Below are positions 6,249-14,149 of a stretch of DNA of 31,420 nt, in pieces (the first letter of the stretch is position 1; the number at the start of each line of letters is the position of its first letter). The notes beneath the pieces are model-generated. The model was not told the DNA's origin and did not search any database. It worked only from the letters and a program-made list of their open reading frames with translations. The stretch is from CAZGDV01 sp964524995. Its GTDB lineage: Bacteria > Chloroflexota > Dehalococcoidia > SZUA-161. A program made the translations under genes and the position numbers. The stretch lies in NCBI GenBank assembly GCA_964524995.1, contig CAZGDV010000023.1:1-31420 (forward strand), read 5' to 3'.

Positions 6249-6277
6249 ATTGTACTTCGCATAGTCCCGTGGTGCAA
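6249..6277 (-). promoter_or_regulatory. Promoter of the RiPP operon
   Basis: On the minus strand TTGCAC (6277-6272), a 17-bp spacer and TACAAT (6254-6249) match sigma-70-type hexamers in four and five positions. Transcription would begin near 6242, immediately before the GTG at 6237 of the first operon gene, implying a leaderless or very short-leader mRNA. Confidence 0.6.
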
Positions 6278-6571
6278 GCGTGTACGTGGTGCCTATTGTC
6301 TGAATTCTATAGGAACGTGGTTAGAAAATGGTTGGAAGGCTGTTGGAATCCAGTCTTATTGGCCGCAGCCGAGACTCAGCTCACCCATGATGGCTGGGAT
6401 CGTGAGACAGGTGCTTCGGCAGGGGGCCGAGCGCACACAGCGACTCCTACGCCGAAGGGAAAGGAAGTGGTATACTTCAGCTGTTGTGTGACTGGTATTG
6501 AGAGGGGAGGCCGTTGCCTGACGCGAGGAGGGCGAGGGCACCCCTCTGTGTGAGTGCTATGGAGGTGATCG
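6278..6571 (+). promoter_or_regulatory. Divergent intergenic region with candidate extended -10 for mscS
   Basis: This gap separates the RiPP operon from the MscS gene. TGGTATACT at 6468-6476 looks like an extended -10 element facing the channel gene; no good -35 lies 17 bp upstream, which is normal for extended -10 promoters. A strong GGAGGTGAT ribosome site (6561-6569) precedes the ATG at 6572. I see no gene or other element in the rest of the gap. Confidence 0.4.
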
Positions 6572-7519
6572 ATGGACTGGTTCATGGATCATATGATAAG
6601 GCCGCTGGCGATAGCGGGAGCGGCCCTCGTGCTTTACTTCGCCCTGGGTTGGGTGATTGGCCCTCTGCTGCGGCGGCTGGTGGCACAGTCTATGCAGGGC
6701 GAAGACGAAGTCGAAATCAAGAAGAGGGCGGACACGCTCGTCAGCGTGATGTTGATCACACTGAGGATAACGCTCGTAGCAGTCGCGGTGTTCATGATCA
6801 TCGCGGAGGCGGGGGTCAATATAGGACCGGCCATTGCTGGATTTGGGGTCGCTGGCGTTGCAATCGGATTCGGGGCACAGAGTCTGGTAAAGGACGTGAT
6901 CGGTGGACTTTTCGTCATCATAGAGAATCAGTACCGGGTGGGTGACGTCGTGCAGCTGGCGGGGATAGCAGGCATTGTCGAGCAGGTAAGCCTGCGCCGG
7001 ACGGTTCTGCGTGATCTCGACGGTATCCAGCACATCATTCCAAACGGGGAGACGGGTGTGGCCAGCAACTATACCAAGGGATGGTCAAGGGTGAACCTCG
7101 ACATCAGCGTGGCTTACGGGGAGGACCTGGATCGGGTCATTGAAGTGATGAACAGGGTAGGGAAGGAATTAGCCGAGGACGAGTTCTGGGGGTCCAAGAT
7201 CGTTACGCCGCCGCAAGTGCTTCGTGTGAACAAGCTTGGCGACTCGGGTATCGACATCAAGATGCTGGGCGACACGAAACCGATTGAGCAGTGGGCCGTG
7301 ATGGGTGAGCTGCGCCTGCGAATCAAGAGGACCTTCGACGCGGAAGGCATCGAGATTCCGTGGCCCCATACCAAGTTGTACTTCGGGAACTGGCCCGCGG
7401 CGGAGATATCCAGGGGGCCCGATGAGGTCGCGGCGGCAAAGGCTCAGGAGCCGGAACTCCGTGAGGTGTCCCCGCATCAAGAGACCAAGGAAGTATTGCC
7501 GCCGGAAGCTGAGGAGTAG
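6572..7519 (+). CDS. MscS-family mechanosensitive ion channel
   Basis: A 315-residue small-conductance mechanosensitive channel homologue, which opens under membrane tension to release solutes. Two N-terminal helices (about residues 7-31 and 65-88) precede the pore-lining helix and its continuation, IAGFGVAGVAIGFGAQS, LVKDVIGGLFVIIENQY. The beta domain follows with VGDVVQLAGIAGIVEQV, RRTVLRDLDGIQHIIPNG and SNYTKGWSRVNLDI, then the alpha/beta C-terminal domain. A 45-residue acidic, Pro-rich tail after IPWPHTKLYFG is extra. The start is supported by GGAGGTGAT six bases before ATG. It appears monocistronic, with a strong hairpin downstream. Confidence 0.92.
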   Translation: MDWFMDHMIRPLAIAGAALVLYFALGWVIGPLLRRLVAQSMQGEDEVEIKKRADTLVSVMLITLRITLVAVAVFMIIAEAGVNIGPAIAGFGVAGVAIGFGAQSLVKDVIGGLFVIIENQYRVGDVVQLAGIAGIVEQVSLRRTVLRDLDGIQHIIPNGETGVASNYTKGWSRVNLDISVAYGEDLDRVIEVMNRVGKELAEDEFWGSKIVTPPQVLRVNKLGDSGIDIKMLGDTKPIEQWAVMGELRLRIKRTFDAEGIEIPWPHTKLYFGNWPAAEISRGPDEVAAAKAQEPELREVSPHQETKEVLPPEAEE

Positions 7520-7568
7520 CCTCGTCACGCTGGCGGCGCTGCCTTAGTGGGCGGTGCGCACTGATCTG

Positions 7569-7618
7569 CGTGAAACAGGCACGCGTGAGGTATATCAGAC
7601 TGGCGTGCCTGTTTCACG
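7569..7618. terminator. Long perfect inverted repeat between convergent genes
   Basis: Two perfect 16-bp arms (7569-7584, CGTGAAACAGGCACGC, and 7603-7618) enclose an 18-nt loop. The element sits between the mscS stop (7519) and the stop of the minus-strand DUF5752 gene (7657), as expected for a bidirectional terminator. There is no U-tract on either side, so it may need Rho or act as an RNA 3'-end stabiliser. Confidence 0.7.
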
Positions 7619-7656
7619 TCGTTTGGAAGCACACTTACTGCTTTTGCTGATGGTGC

Positions 7657-7962
7657 CTAGACCAGCTTCGCGTCAAGGAAGGCTATGCGTGCGGACACAC
7701 TCTTCGCCGCCATTGGAGCATTCGTTGACTTGCTGAGGTCTCTGGCCAGCTTCTCATCGCCGATCACGTCGTTGACCCAGGCGCTGAAGTCGCACTTGTC
7801 GCCGTTGCAGTGATAGGAGAATGTCTCCTCTGCCATCTCGACCAGAGCCTCCTGCAGGTCGCGCATACTCTTGAGACTGCGCCCGTCGCAGACCCAGAAG
7901 GTGTTCTCCTCGGGCACCTCGCCCAGAAGCTTCTCCGCATCCTGCCTCAGAATCCTCGCCAT
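7657..7962 (-). CDS. DUF5752 family protein
   Basis: A 101-residue protein with the family pattern NTFWVCDGRSLKSMRDLQEAL, EMAEETFSYHCNGDKCDFSAW and VNDVIGDEKLARDL. From memory, DUF5752 proteins are found beside GH57 hydrolases and GT4 glycosyltransferases in bacteria and archaea and have no assigned biochemical role. That is exactly the setting here: it is the last gene of the minus-strand set, 33 bp after the GH57 gene. A role as small partner or regulator of alpha-glucan enzymes is inference. No signal peptide or membrane segment is visible. Confidence 0.82.
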   Translation of the reverse strand: MARILRQDAEKLLGEVPEENTFWVCDGRSLKSMRDLQEALVEMAEETFSYHCNGDKCDFSAWVNDVIGDEKLARDLSKSTNAPMAAKSVSARIAFLDAKLV

Positions 7963-7995
7963 CTTTCTCCTCCCTCCGTGAGGTTGTTGATTTGC

Positions 7996-9261
7996 CTAAA
8001 GAAATGCATCCAGAGCCCTAATGAAGTTGACATAAACCTGCTGTATCTCCCAGACGATGCCGTATGGCCCGAGCTGCCACCACTCCAGGGGGGTGAAATA
8101 CGCCGAGACCTCGGCTTCCGAGCCGCTGCGGCCAAACCACTGGATTAGATGTAGGTTGTCGGACTGGGCGAGCCAGAGGGCAATGTCCACCAGTTGCTCA
8201 TTGCCGGTCAGCAGCGCCTTGTTATACGCGTGAAGCATCAGCTGGAATACGGCCCGCTGAATGTCGTTGCCGAGGAAGAACTCCATGCCGCCTTCACCGG
8301 CCCACGTGCAGGGGTAAGGTGGCAGAGGGAGATGGTGGCTGTCATCCTTGTACTGGGCGATCACTTCGCTGGGATTCAGGAAAGACATACCCCTGCTCTC
8401 CAACTGCTTGGGGAGATGCCTCATGAAGTCGAAGATGCCCGTGTCCTTGGAGTGGTGTTCTCCAAAGGTCTCGTAGTCCCAGGCGAGGAAGACGAAGTCC
8501 CCCTGTGCCTCTCTGAGCCAATGGGCATAGGCATCTGTGACCAGTGGGTAACCCCACCAGTCGCGGTTGGAGAACCTGTACCCGACATCGTCACTGAGCT
8601 GGTAGTGCCGCGCGAGGAGCATGGTATCTTTGCCCTTGTGATACAGGTGGGTGGCATCGCGCCAGCCCATCACCCACTCGCGACCATCCAGCAGCGCGCC
8701 CGTGAAGCCGCAGCCGTTGATGGCGTGATAGATGCCGTCCGACATGACCATCTCCGTGGTGTCGGTGACGGCGGGGGTCTTGCCGAAGGCTGTTGCCAGG
8801 TTCTGCTTGCCCCACTCCATCCGTTTCTGGAATCGCTGCAGGTCCATCAGTGGTATGAAGCTATGGTAGGGTTCGACACAGACGAGTTCGACATTCGGTT
8901 GGTCGACGAGCTTACTGAACAGACCATATAGCTCCTGGTCCCAGAGGCGGGCCTGTCTGAGGAAGGACTCCGAGAAGCCAATGGAGAGCTTGAACCCGTT
9001 GCCGAGAAGGTCCAGGAACATCTCGGTTGCGGGATAGTAGCACCATGTCGCGACCTTCTCGAAGTAGCGCTTGTTCAGCACTTCGTCGAAGAGACAGTGC
9101 TCGATGTCTTCGATCTTGGCACCATGCGGTATGGGCTGCGCGGGCAGCTTCAACCGCCTTGGCTGGTGTACAACCGTGTAAGTTGAGATGCTATTCGCCA
9201 ATTTATGCACTCCCTGCCAGTATCGGGGTGAGTTTGGGAACGTGCCTTCGGCGTTCTGCAA
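7996..9261 (-). CDS. Glycoside hydrolase family 57 protein (alpha-amylase-like)
   Basis: A 421-residue GH57 enzyme, a retaining alpha-glucan hydrolase or transferase of cytoplasmic type. Conserved elements seen are CVEPYHSFIPL, a likely nucleophile region TTEMVMSDGIYHAI, and the Asp-containing LAWDYETFGEHHSKDTGIF region where GH57 amylases keep the acid/base residue. The tail, YFTPLEWWQLGPYGIVWEIQQVYVNF, is also Trp-rich. No signal peptide is seen. The start overlaps the upstream glycosyltransferase gene by 59 bp; there is no closer Met with comparable support, so translational coupling is likely. Together with the GT4 enzyme it probably makes or trims a storage or compatible alpha-glucan. 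Which residue is the nucleophile is my reading, not certain. Confidence 0.88.
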   Translation of the reverse strand: MQNAEGTFPNSPRYWQGVHKLANSISTYTVVHQPRRLKLPAQPIPHGAKIEDIEHCLFDEVLNKRYFEKVATWCYYPATEMFLDLLGNGFKLSIGFSESFLRQARLWDQELYGLFSKLVDQPNVELVCVEPYHSFIPLMDLQRFQKRMEWGKQNLATAFGKTPAVTDTTEMVMSDGIYHAINGCGFTGALLDGREWVMGWRDATHLYHKGKDTMLLARHYQLSDDVGYRFSNRDWWGYPLVTDAYAHWLREAQGDFVFLAWDYETFGEHHSKDTGIFDFMRHLPKQLESRGMSFLNPSEVIAQYKDDSHHLPLPPYPCTWAGEGGMEFFLGNDIQRAVFQLMLHAYNKALLTGNEQLVDIALWLAQSDNLHLIQWFGRSGSEAEVSAYFTPLEWWQLGPYGIVWEIQQVYVNFIRALDAFL

Positions 9262-10810
9262 GACGGCTGCGGACCGTTGGCTCCGGTTCCGCTTCCGGGA
9301 TCGTGTCCACGGGCGCTGCGGCTGGGGTAGTGAGAATCCCCTGGACCCTCGCCTGGAACTCCAGCTTCTGCAGCATGTTCTGGATCACTTTGTCCCAGGT
9401 GAAGAGACCTGCCGTCTCTTTGCCGGAATTGCGTATTCGCTCGGCCTCATGACGGTGGTGATGCAGGTACATGATGTACCCCTCGATCTCGGCCGGGTTC
9501 GCTGTCTCGAGCACAATGGCGTTGTAGAACGGCACGGCGTAGTCCTCACCGGTGCCTCCGGTCACGGCGACTCCACGTGCTGCCATTGTCTCCAGCCCCA
9601 CGAGCCCGAACGGCTCGTGTCCGCTGTTGGCCAATACCGCGTCGGATGCATTGTAGACTATGCGCAGGAAGTCCTGTGGGCAGTGGAATCTGATATTCAG
9701 AACGTCGGCAGCAGCGTGGGTGATTATGGCTTCCATGTAATCCGCTATACTCTCACCATTGGTGGTGATATCCGCCACACGGAGACCCAGCGAGCGGGCG
9801 TTGTGAGCGACTTCCTCACCATGTGGTTCAATCCCACCTCTTGCGATAAGCAAGGCGCGCATTCCACGCGACTTCAAGCGGGCCACCGATTCGACGGCCA
9901 TGTTCCATCGCTTGTCGGGGTCCCAGCGTGCCACCTTCGAGAGAACCAGGTCGGCGTCTAGGCCCTTCCTGAGCTTCGACACCAGCCCGGAGTCCACGTT
10001 GCTGAGAAGGGAAGATGGAATGCCGTTAGGAATGACGAGGGGGTTCTGTCCCATGCCCCACATGATCTGCTTCATGTATCTGCTGACCGTGGTGATGGTA
10101 GTGGTGAACGCCAGTCTACCCCAGTTGATGCGATGGAAAGAGAACGTGTTGTTCGCGTTCCAGAACATTATCACTTTGTCCCGTATTCCCATCGCGTAGA
10201 GCGCATCGCTTATGCGACACATCGTCTCAGCGGTGTGCCACTCCTCTCCGAGTATGACCACAGTCTTGTCCTGGGCGACGGCGGGTTTCGCGATGCATTC
10301 AGCGACGAACCACGGTACTGATTCATTGAAGTCGTACAGCTTTTCATTCTCGCCCTGATACAGGCCCTCCGGGTAGTAGGCGCTTATCCATTGGCACCAG
10401 CGGTGCAGAGTCAGCCTGTGGTTCTTGGAGACCTCTTCGCCCATTTCCTTGGGGTCACCTACGAACATGTGATGCACTTCATAGCCTGAATCGGCAAGCG
10501 CTCGTGAAAGGTTGGTAATGCGTACGCCGAGGCCTCCCGCGAGCGAATAGCGATCGGGCCCCTCGAATGACACTATCACGAATACCGTGTTGTCCGTGTC
10601 GAGGTTCTGGCGCCCAACTCGGTATGATTGCGTCTCGAGCCCCACCGGCTTCTGGGCCTCTGTCTCCTCACCGGTAGCGCCATCGTCGTAGCTTATGATC
10701 ACATCGACTGATGATTCCAGGGTGGTTCGCGGATCCTCTTCGAGTTCGTCTACAAGTTCGATAGCCATTGTTGGTGCCTCTTCGCGTAGTGACTTGATTC
10801 TGGCTGCCAC
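9203..10810 (-). CDS. GT4-family glycosyltransferase (glycogen/alpha-glucan synthase-like)
   Basis: A 535-residue GT-B fold retaining glycosyltransferase. After a 70-residue acidic N-terminal extension come the acceptor-domain glycine loop SLAGGLGVRITNLSRAL, the inter-domain region LVIPNGIPSSLL, VARWDPDKRWNMAVE, and the nucleotide-sugar site, ANSGHEPFGLVGLETMAARG, with the EPFGLVGLE motif typical of GT4. The GTG at 10810 is preceded by GAGGAGG with good spacing; an ATG at 10768 is the alternative. It is the first of three genes, overlapping GH57. The activated sugar donor and acceptor cannot be read from sequence; alpha-glucan synthesis is inferred from the GH57 partner. Confidence 0.88.
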   Translation of the reverse strand: MAARIKSLREEAPTMAIELVDELEEDPRTTLESSVDVIISYDDGATGEETEAQKPVGLETQSYRVGRQNLDTDNTVFVIVSFEGPDRYSLAGGLGVRITNLSRALADSGYEVHHMFVGDPKEMGEEVSKNHRLTLHRWCQWISAYYPEGLYQGENEKLYDFNESVPWFVAECIAKPAVAQDKTVVILGEEWHTAETMCRISDALYAMGIRDKVIMFWNANNTFSFHRINWGRLAFTTTITTVSRYMKQIMWGMGQNPLVIPNGIPSSLLSNVDSGLVSKLRKGLDADLVLSKVARWDPDKRWNMAVESVARLKSRGMRALLIARGGIEPHGEEVAHNARSLGLRVADITTNGESIADYMEAIITHAAADVLNIRFHCPQDFLRIVYNASDAVLANSGHEPFGLVGLETMAARGVAVTGGTGEDYAVPFYNAIVLETANPAEIEGYIMYLHHHRHEAERIRNSGKETAGLFTWDKVIQNMLQKLEFQARVQGILTTPAAAPVDTIPEAEPEPTVRSRLAERRRHVPKLTPILAGSA

Positions 10811-11431
10811 CGGCGCCTCCTCTCTAACTCGTCGCGCGAGACTGTCGCTTGAGGATCGGGTACACGTCGCAAATTGTCTCGGAACACTGTTCCATTTGGA
10901 TGCTCGTTAAGTACCAAGTAAAGGCTCTGCCAAGGATTACGCGACCTAAGTCTACAACCATCGAGCTTTCCCTCACGAAACTTATCATATGTCCATGGAC
11001 GTCCACAATGGTTCTTTTAGGTAAACAGAACTAGGAAAATCGTACTAAGTGCCCGCGCCTCGCGGCCTTCTACCATTGAACCCGTGCCCCACCGGGGTAA
11101 GCTGGGAGCGGAGCGAGACACAGTCCACCAAGCACTGTCCCACAGCCGGATCGCCGGTGCGGTTGCAGCGGAAGTGTGTCGCTAGTGTGCGACCCAGACG
11201 ATCGGCGACGGATCGCCGCTGACCTTCGGCGCAGAGGGGTAAGACATCGTGGGTTGCGTTGCAGAGGCTGATGTGCGAATGCAGGGCTGGCTTGCCCACG
11301 GAGAGGCTACGACGATGATTATACAACTCGTCAGGGGTGGGAGAATAGCAAAAGATTGAAAACTTGTGACATTTTCCCGCTATGTTCTTGGCGGTTGTGA
11401 TTCACGGACACGGGCCGTCTGACAGTTGTGG
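10811..11431. other. Divergent intergenic region without a recognised gene
   Basis: About 620 bp between divergently transcribed glycosyltransferase genes. The part near 10850-11040 is AT-richer and should contain the minus-strand promoter, but I find no convincing hexamer pair. The part 11045-11330 is GC-rich and holds a 93-codon minus-strand frame, whose start TPDELYNHRRSL vaguely recalls the end of a transposase; the rest matches nothing I know. It could be a decayed mobile element. Confidence 0.4.
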
Positions 11432-11461
11432 TTGATGCGCAATGCTCCAATGCCATACAAT
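11432..11461 (+). promoter_or_regulatory. Candidate promoter of plus-strand GT4 gene
   Basis: TTGATG (11432-11437), an 18-bp spacer and TACAAT (11456-11461) form a moderate sigma-70-type promoter. The start point would be near 11468, leaving about 26 nt of leader with the GGAGG ribosome site before ATG at 11494. Confidence 0.5.
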
Positions 11462-11493
11462 ACGCGCAGTCTTCATGACAGCGCTGGAGGTCG

Positions 11494-12702
11494 ATGAGGG
11501 TACTGATGCTGGGATGGGAGTTGCCTCCCATCTTCAGTGGGGGACTGGGGATTGCCTGTCAGGGTCTGATGCGGGGGCTCCAACGGGAAGGAATCGACGT
11601 CCTGTTCGTTGCACCCTGGCTGACGTATGGCTGCGAGGATGAGTCTGGTCGGCTTCTACCGGTGTTCGGGTATGCTCATCCGAGCGCTGCGCACTCTCCG
11701 GCTCATCCATACTTGAGACTGGCTTATTCCTCCAGCTACGCCACTGGCTCAAACGCCATTGAGATCAGTGATTTGGTGAGGCGTTTCGCGGAGGGCGTGG
11801 TCAGGATCGCCGAGGTACAGCCGTTCGACGTCATACATGCGCATGATTGGGCTACCATGCCGGCTGCGATAGCAGTGCGGGCCGCGTCGGGCAAGCCCTC
11901 TGTCATCCATTTCCATTCCACTGAGCGAGACCGGTCGCCGGGGTTCGCCTCGTCTGAGGTCTGCGCCATAGAACAGGAGGCCGTTTCCGCTGCCGATTGG
12001 ATTATCGCGGTGAGCGAGTATGAGAGACAGCGGATCGCTGACAGCTACGTCGTGGACTTGAGCAGGCTCTCGGTGATCCACAACGGCGTCGAGGAGGCGC
12101 ACGTGACAACGGCACCACCCTCGATGCGAGAGGACCCGCGACGCAGGGTCCTGTTCGTCGGGAGGCTCACGGCTCAGAAGGGGCCGCAGTACTTCCTGAT
12201 GGCCGCCGCGAAGGTTCTCGAGGTCTTGCCCGAAGCACGATTTCTGGTGGTCGGTGAAGGTGATATGCATGACCGCCTGCGTGACATGGCGTTTGAGTTG
12301 GGGATCGGGGACAAGCTGCTGCTAATGGGGTTCCTGTCGAGGTTCGACTTGGACCGAGTCTACGCGGTCTCCGATGTCTGCGTCATGACCTCGGTATCGG
12401 AGCCGTTTGGCATGGTTGCCCTGGAGGCGATGAGTCGGGGCATACCCACTGTGGTGCCACGTGAGGCGGGCGTTGCGGAAGCCATACAGAACTGCGTTCG
12501 CATTGACTACTGGGACGCAGAGTCTGTAGCCGGAGTTATCCTGGAGATACTGGAGAACCGGGACGGGATTGCTGATCGGCTGGCCCGGGATGGGGCTGCT
12601 GAGGCAGGGCGACTTACCTGGGACCTGGCGGCACGCAGGGTGAGGCGAATCTACGAAACACTGATGGCCTACTCCGGGGATGTACGCGCCGTCCCGGAGT
12701 AG
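11494..12702 (+). CDS. GT4-family glycosyltransferase
   Basis: A 402-residue GT-B glycosyltransferase beginning MRVLMLGWELPPIFSGGLG, the N-terminal glycine-rich acceptor loop of glycogen-synthase-like GT4/GT5 enzymes. VIHAHDWATMPAAIA, VSEYERQRIADSY, SVIHNGVEE, VLFVGRLTAQKGPQYFL and VMTSVSEPFGMVALEAMSRG (donor-site Glu residues) follow in the usual order. GGAGG lies four bases before the ATG. It is transcribed away from the other GT4 gene and is not close in sequence to it, so they probably perform different steps. Its last codons and stop lie within the arm of a perfect inverted repeat. Donor and acceptor are unknown. Confidence 0.9.
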   Translation: MRVLMLGWELPPIFSGGLGIACQGLMRGLQREGIDVLFVAPWLTYGCEDESGRLLPVFGYAHPSAAHSPAHPYLRLAYSSSYATGSNAIEISDLVRRFAEGVVRIAEVQPFDVIHAHDWATMPAAIAVRAASGKPSVIHFHSTERDRSPGFASSEVCAIEQEAVSAADWIIAVSEYERQRIADSYVVDLSRLSVIHNGVEEAHVTTAPPSMREDPRRRVLFVGRLTAQKGPQYFLMAAAKVLEVLPEARFLVVGEGDMHDRLRDMAFELGIGDKLLLMGFLSRFDLDRVYAVSDVCVMTSVSEPFGMVALEAMSRGIPTVVPREAGVAEAIQNCVRIDYWDAESVAGVILEILENRDGIADRLARDGAAEAGRLTWDLAARRVRRIYETLMAYSGDVRAVPE

Positions 12703-12707
12703 GCCAT
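12664..12707. terminator. Perfect inverted repeat overlapping GT4 stop codon
   Basis: Arms of 15 bp (12664-12678 and 12693-12707) are perfectly complementary around a 14-nt loop; the TAG stop at 12700-12702 is in the right arm. It lies between convergent genes (GT4 and MarR) and could serve both strands. No U-tract follows. Confidence 0.65.
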
Positions 12708-12771
12708 GGGGAATGTGTGAACCCGCCCTGGGCTTGGACCCCTTGGCCTAGCCTGGAGCGGGATTCTCGCC

Positions 12772-13269
12772 TTAGGTCGTAACCTTCGAGGAAGTTCTGG
12801 GGAAAGCTGTCAGTTCCAGGTGTAGGTCATCGATGACCTTCTGACGTATCGTCTTCAGAGGGTTCTGCAGTTGCTCAAGCTCCTTGTCGCCTATCGATGA
12901 CATCACCTCGCTGATCACGCTCTTGAGCACGTCCACCCCTACCTTGCAGGCGTCTTCGCCCTTCTGTGTTAGCTTGATCTCGGTGAACGGGCGACCCTTC
13001 CGCTTCGGTATCCTCTTCACGAGGCCCTCACGCTCCATCCTGTTCAGAAGGCCTGTTACGCTCTGACTCTCGCGCGACACCATGCGGGCGATCTCAGCCG
13101 GGATCAGCGGGCCTTCACTGTCCATGCAGGCCCAGAGCACGGCGACCTTCTCCGGTGTTAGCTTGACTTTAGCCAACCGCGTCTCAGCGAGCTTCTCCAT
13201 CAGGGACCACGTCTGGCGAAGAAGTGCCCAACTGGTCAGTCTAGCGTCCGGGAATTTGAGGTCATACAT
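12772..13269 (-). CDS. MarR-family transcriptional regulator
   Basis: A 165-residue winged-helix regulator. Helices around LTPEKVAVLWACMDSEGPL lead into the DNA-recognition segment, IPAEIARMVSRESQSVTGLL, and NRMEREGLVKRIPKRKGRPF forms helix end plus wing, followed by the dimerising C-terminal helices. The ATG at 13269 has an ideal AAGGAGGT site; the frame extends ten codons further upstream, but that would run over the promoter. MarR proteins often respond to aromatic ligands, and BadR, a MarR protein, controls anaerobic benzoate genes in Rhodopseudomonas. The nearby benzoyl-CoA-reductase-like genes make a similar role reasonable, but this is inference. An operator-like repeat at its own promoter suggests autoregulation. 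Confidence 0.88.
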   Translation of the reverse strand: MYDLKFPDARLTSWALLRQTWSLMEKLAETRLAKVKLTPEKVAVLWACMDSEGPLIPAEIARMVSRESQSVTGLLNRMEREGLVKRIPKRKGRPFTEIKLTQKGEDACKVGVDVLKSVISEVMSSIGDKELEQLQNPLKTIRQKVIDDLHLELTAFPRTSSKVTT

Positions 13270-13289
13270 GCTGCCACCTCCTTGAATAT

Positions 13290-13325
13290 CTACAAACATT
13301 GTAGCTCGTATACATTACTATACAA
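13290..13325 (-). promoter_or_regulatory. Promoter and operator of the MarR gene
   Basis: On the minus strand TTGTAT (13325-13320), a 16-bp spacer and TACAAT (13303-13298) form the promoter. The perfect inverted repeat CTACAAACATTGTAG (13290-13304) covers the -10 box and the start point, and a further GTATA-N6-TATAC repeat lies in the spacer. A MarR dimer bound here would block transcription. Confidence 0.65.
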
Positions 13326-13563
13326 GAGTAAGATTAAGAAATCGCTTAAGAACATAAAGAAGGAATAAGGAACGGATTACAAGTGCATTACAACCGCACG
13401 TGAACGAAAGATATGATGGTAGCACCCGTCAAGAAAGGCCGGGACTCTGTCCGGGTTTCTGGCTCGGCGATGGGGCACAGTATGCACCGAGCGGCATCGA
13501 AGGGCGACACTACAGGGACCACAAGAGCGGGAATCGCGGGTGTATCTGGTTCTAGACCGGTAT

Positions 13564-13806
13564 TCAGGGCACATCTCTCCTGACGACGCGCGGGCCGATG
13601 AGACGCCACAAGAACGCCGAAAACACAAGACAAACAATGGCAGCCCCGCCAATATAGGCGGCCGCCCGTGCCGCAGCTTCCCAGCCGGGCTTGCTGCTGA
13701 ATACCACATATGATAGCGCCGCCCAACAGCCGAATCCAAGCGCTACGAAAGCGGCTATGACGCCTAACGCCGTGATTGCTACTGTGACTAATCTCGGGCC
13801 GGTCAC
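13564..13806 (-). CDS. Small two-helix membrane protein, function unknown
   Basis: An 80-residue hydrophobic protein. Two membrane helices are evident at about residues 6-34 and 47-70, separated by a short loop (FSSKPGWEAA), with basic ends (WRLIGPRVVRRDVP) that suggest the C-terminus is cytoplasmic. The GTG start at 13806 is preceded by GGAGG at suitable spacing, which supports real translation. I do not recognise a family. It lies 238 bp upstream of the MarR promoter in the same direction and may be an independent unit. Confidence 0.6.
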   Translation of the reverse strand: MTGPRLVTVAITALGVIAAFVALGFGCWAALSYVVFSSKPGWEAAARAAAYIGGAAIVCLVFSAFLWRLIGPRVVRRDVP

Positions 13807-14060
13807 CCTGCCTCCGTTGATGCAGGTTCACGGGACTCGCTAGCCGATCCTATATGAAGCCGACACACACTCCCACATGCGGAAGAAGCAGCCAGGATGT
13901 GCCGTATCCGCCTGCGTGCCAACAAGACTGTAGTACGAGAGGAGAAGCTTATTGCGGGCAGCATAGCTTAGCGAGATGCTGTTGTCAATCCACGGGTGAT
14001 GTGCCGATCACTTGTCCAACTCAACTCACTTGGGCCTTGGCCGCTGCTCACGAAGTTGAT

Positions 14061-14121
14061 TTGTACAACGCGGTTGACAATCGGTGATATGTCTGTTTAT
14101 CTGGGTACACCATTTGTACAA
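14061..14121 (+). promoter_or_regulatory. Paired TTGTACAA palindromes upstream of SDR gene
   Basis: The 8-bp palindrome TTGTACAA occurs at 14061-14068 and 14114-14121, each preceded by AT, with centres 53 bp (about five helical turns) apart. A perfect TTGACA lies between them at 14074-14079, although no good -10 follows at 17 bp. The arrangement suggests a regulator binding both sites around a promoter. The remainder of the 13807-14149 gap shows nothing else I can name. Confidence 0.45.
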
Positions 14122-14149
14122 GGGATATCCATGATAGGAGGACTGCTTG

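Noticed and set aside
8194..8931. 245-codon plus-strand frame opposite GH57
   Set aside because: Antisense shadow of a recognisable GH57 gene; no ribosome site or family similarity.
10824..11006. 60-codon minus-strand frame just upstream of the GT4 gene
   Set aside because: No ribosome site, no recognisable motif and codon use unlike neighbours; probably promoter region.
11045..11326. 93-codon frame with a YNHRR-like motif
   Set aside because: Too short and too weak to call a transposase; kept only as a possible remnant in the intergenic entry.
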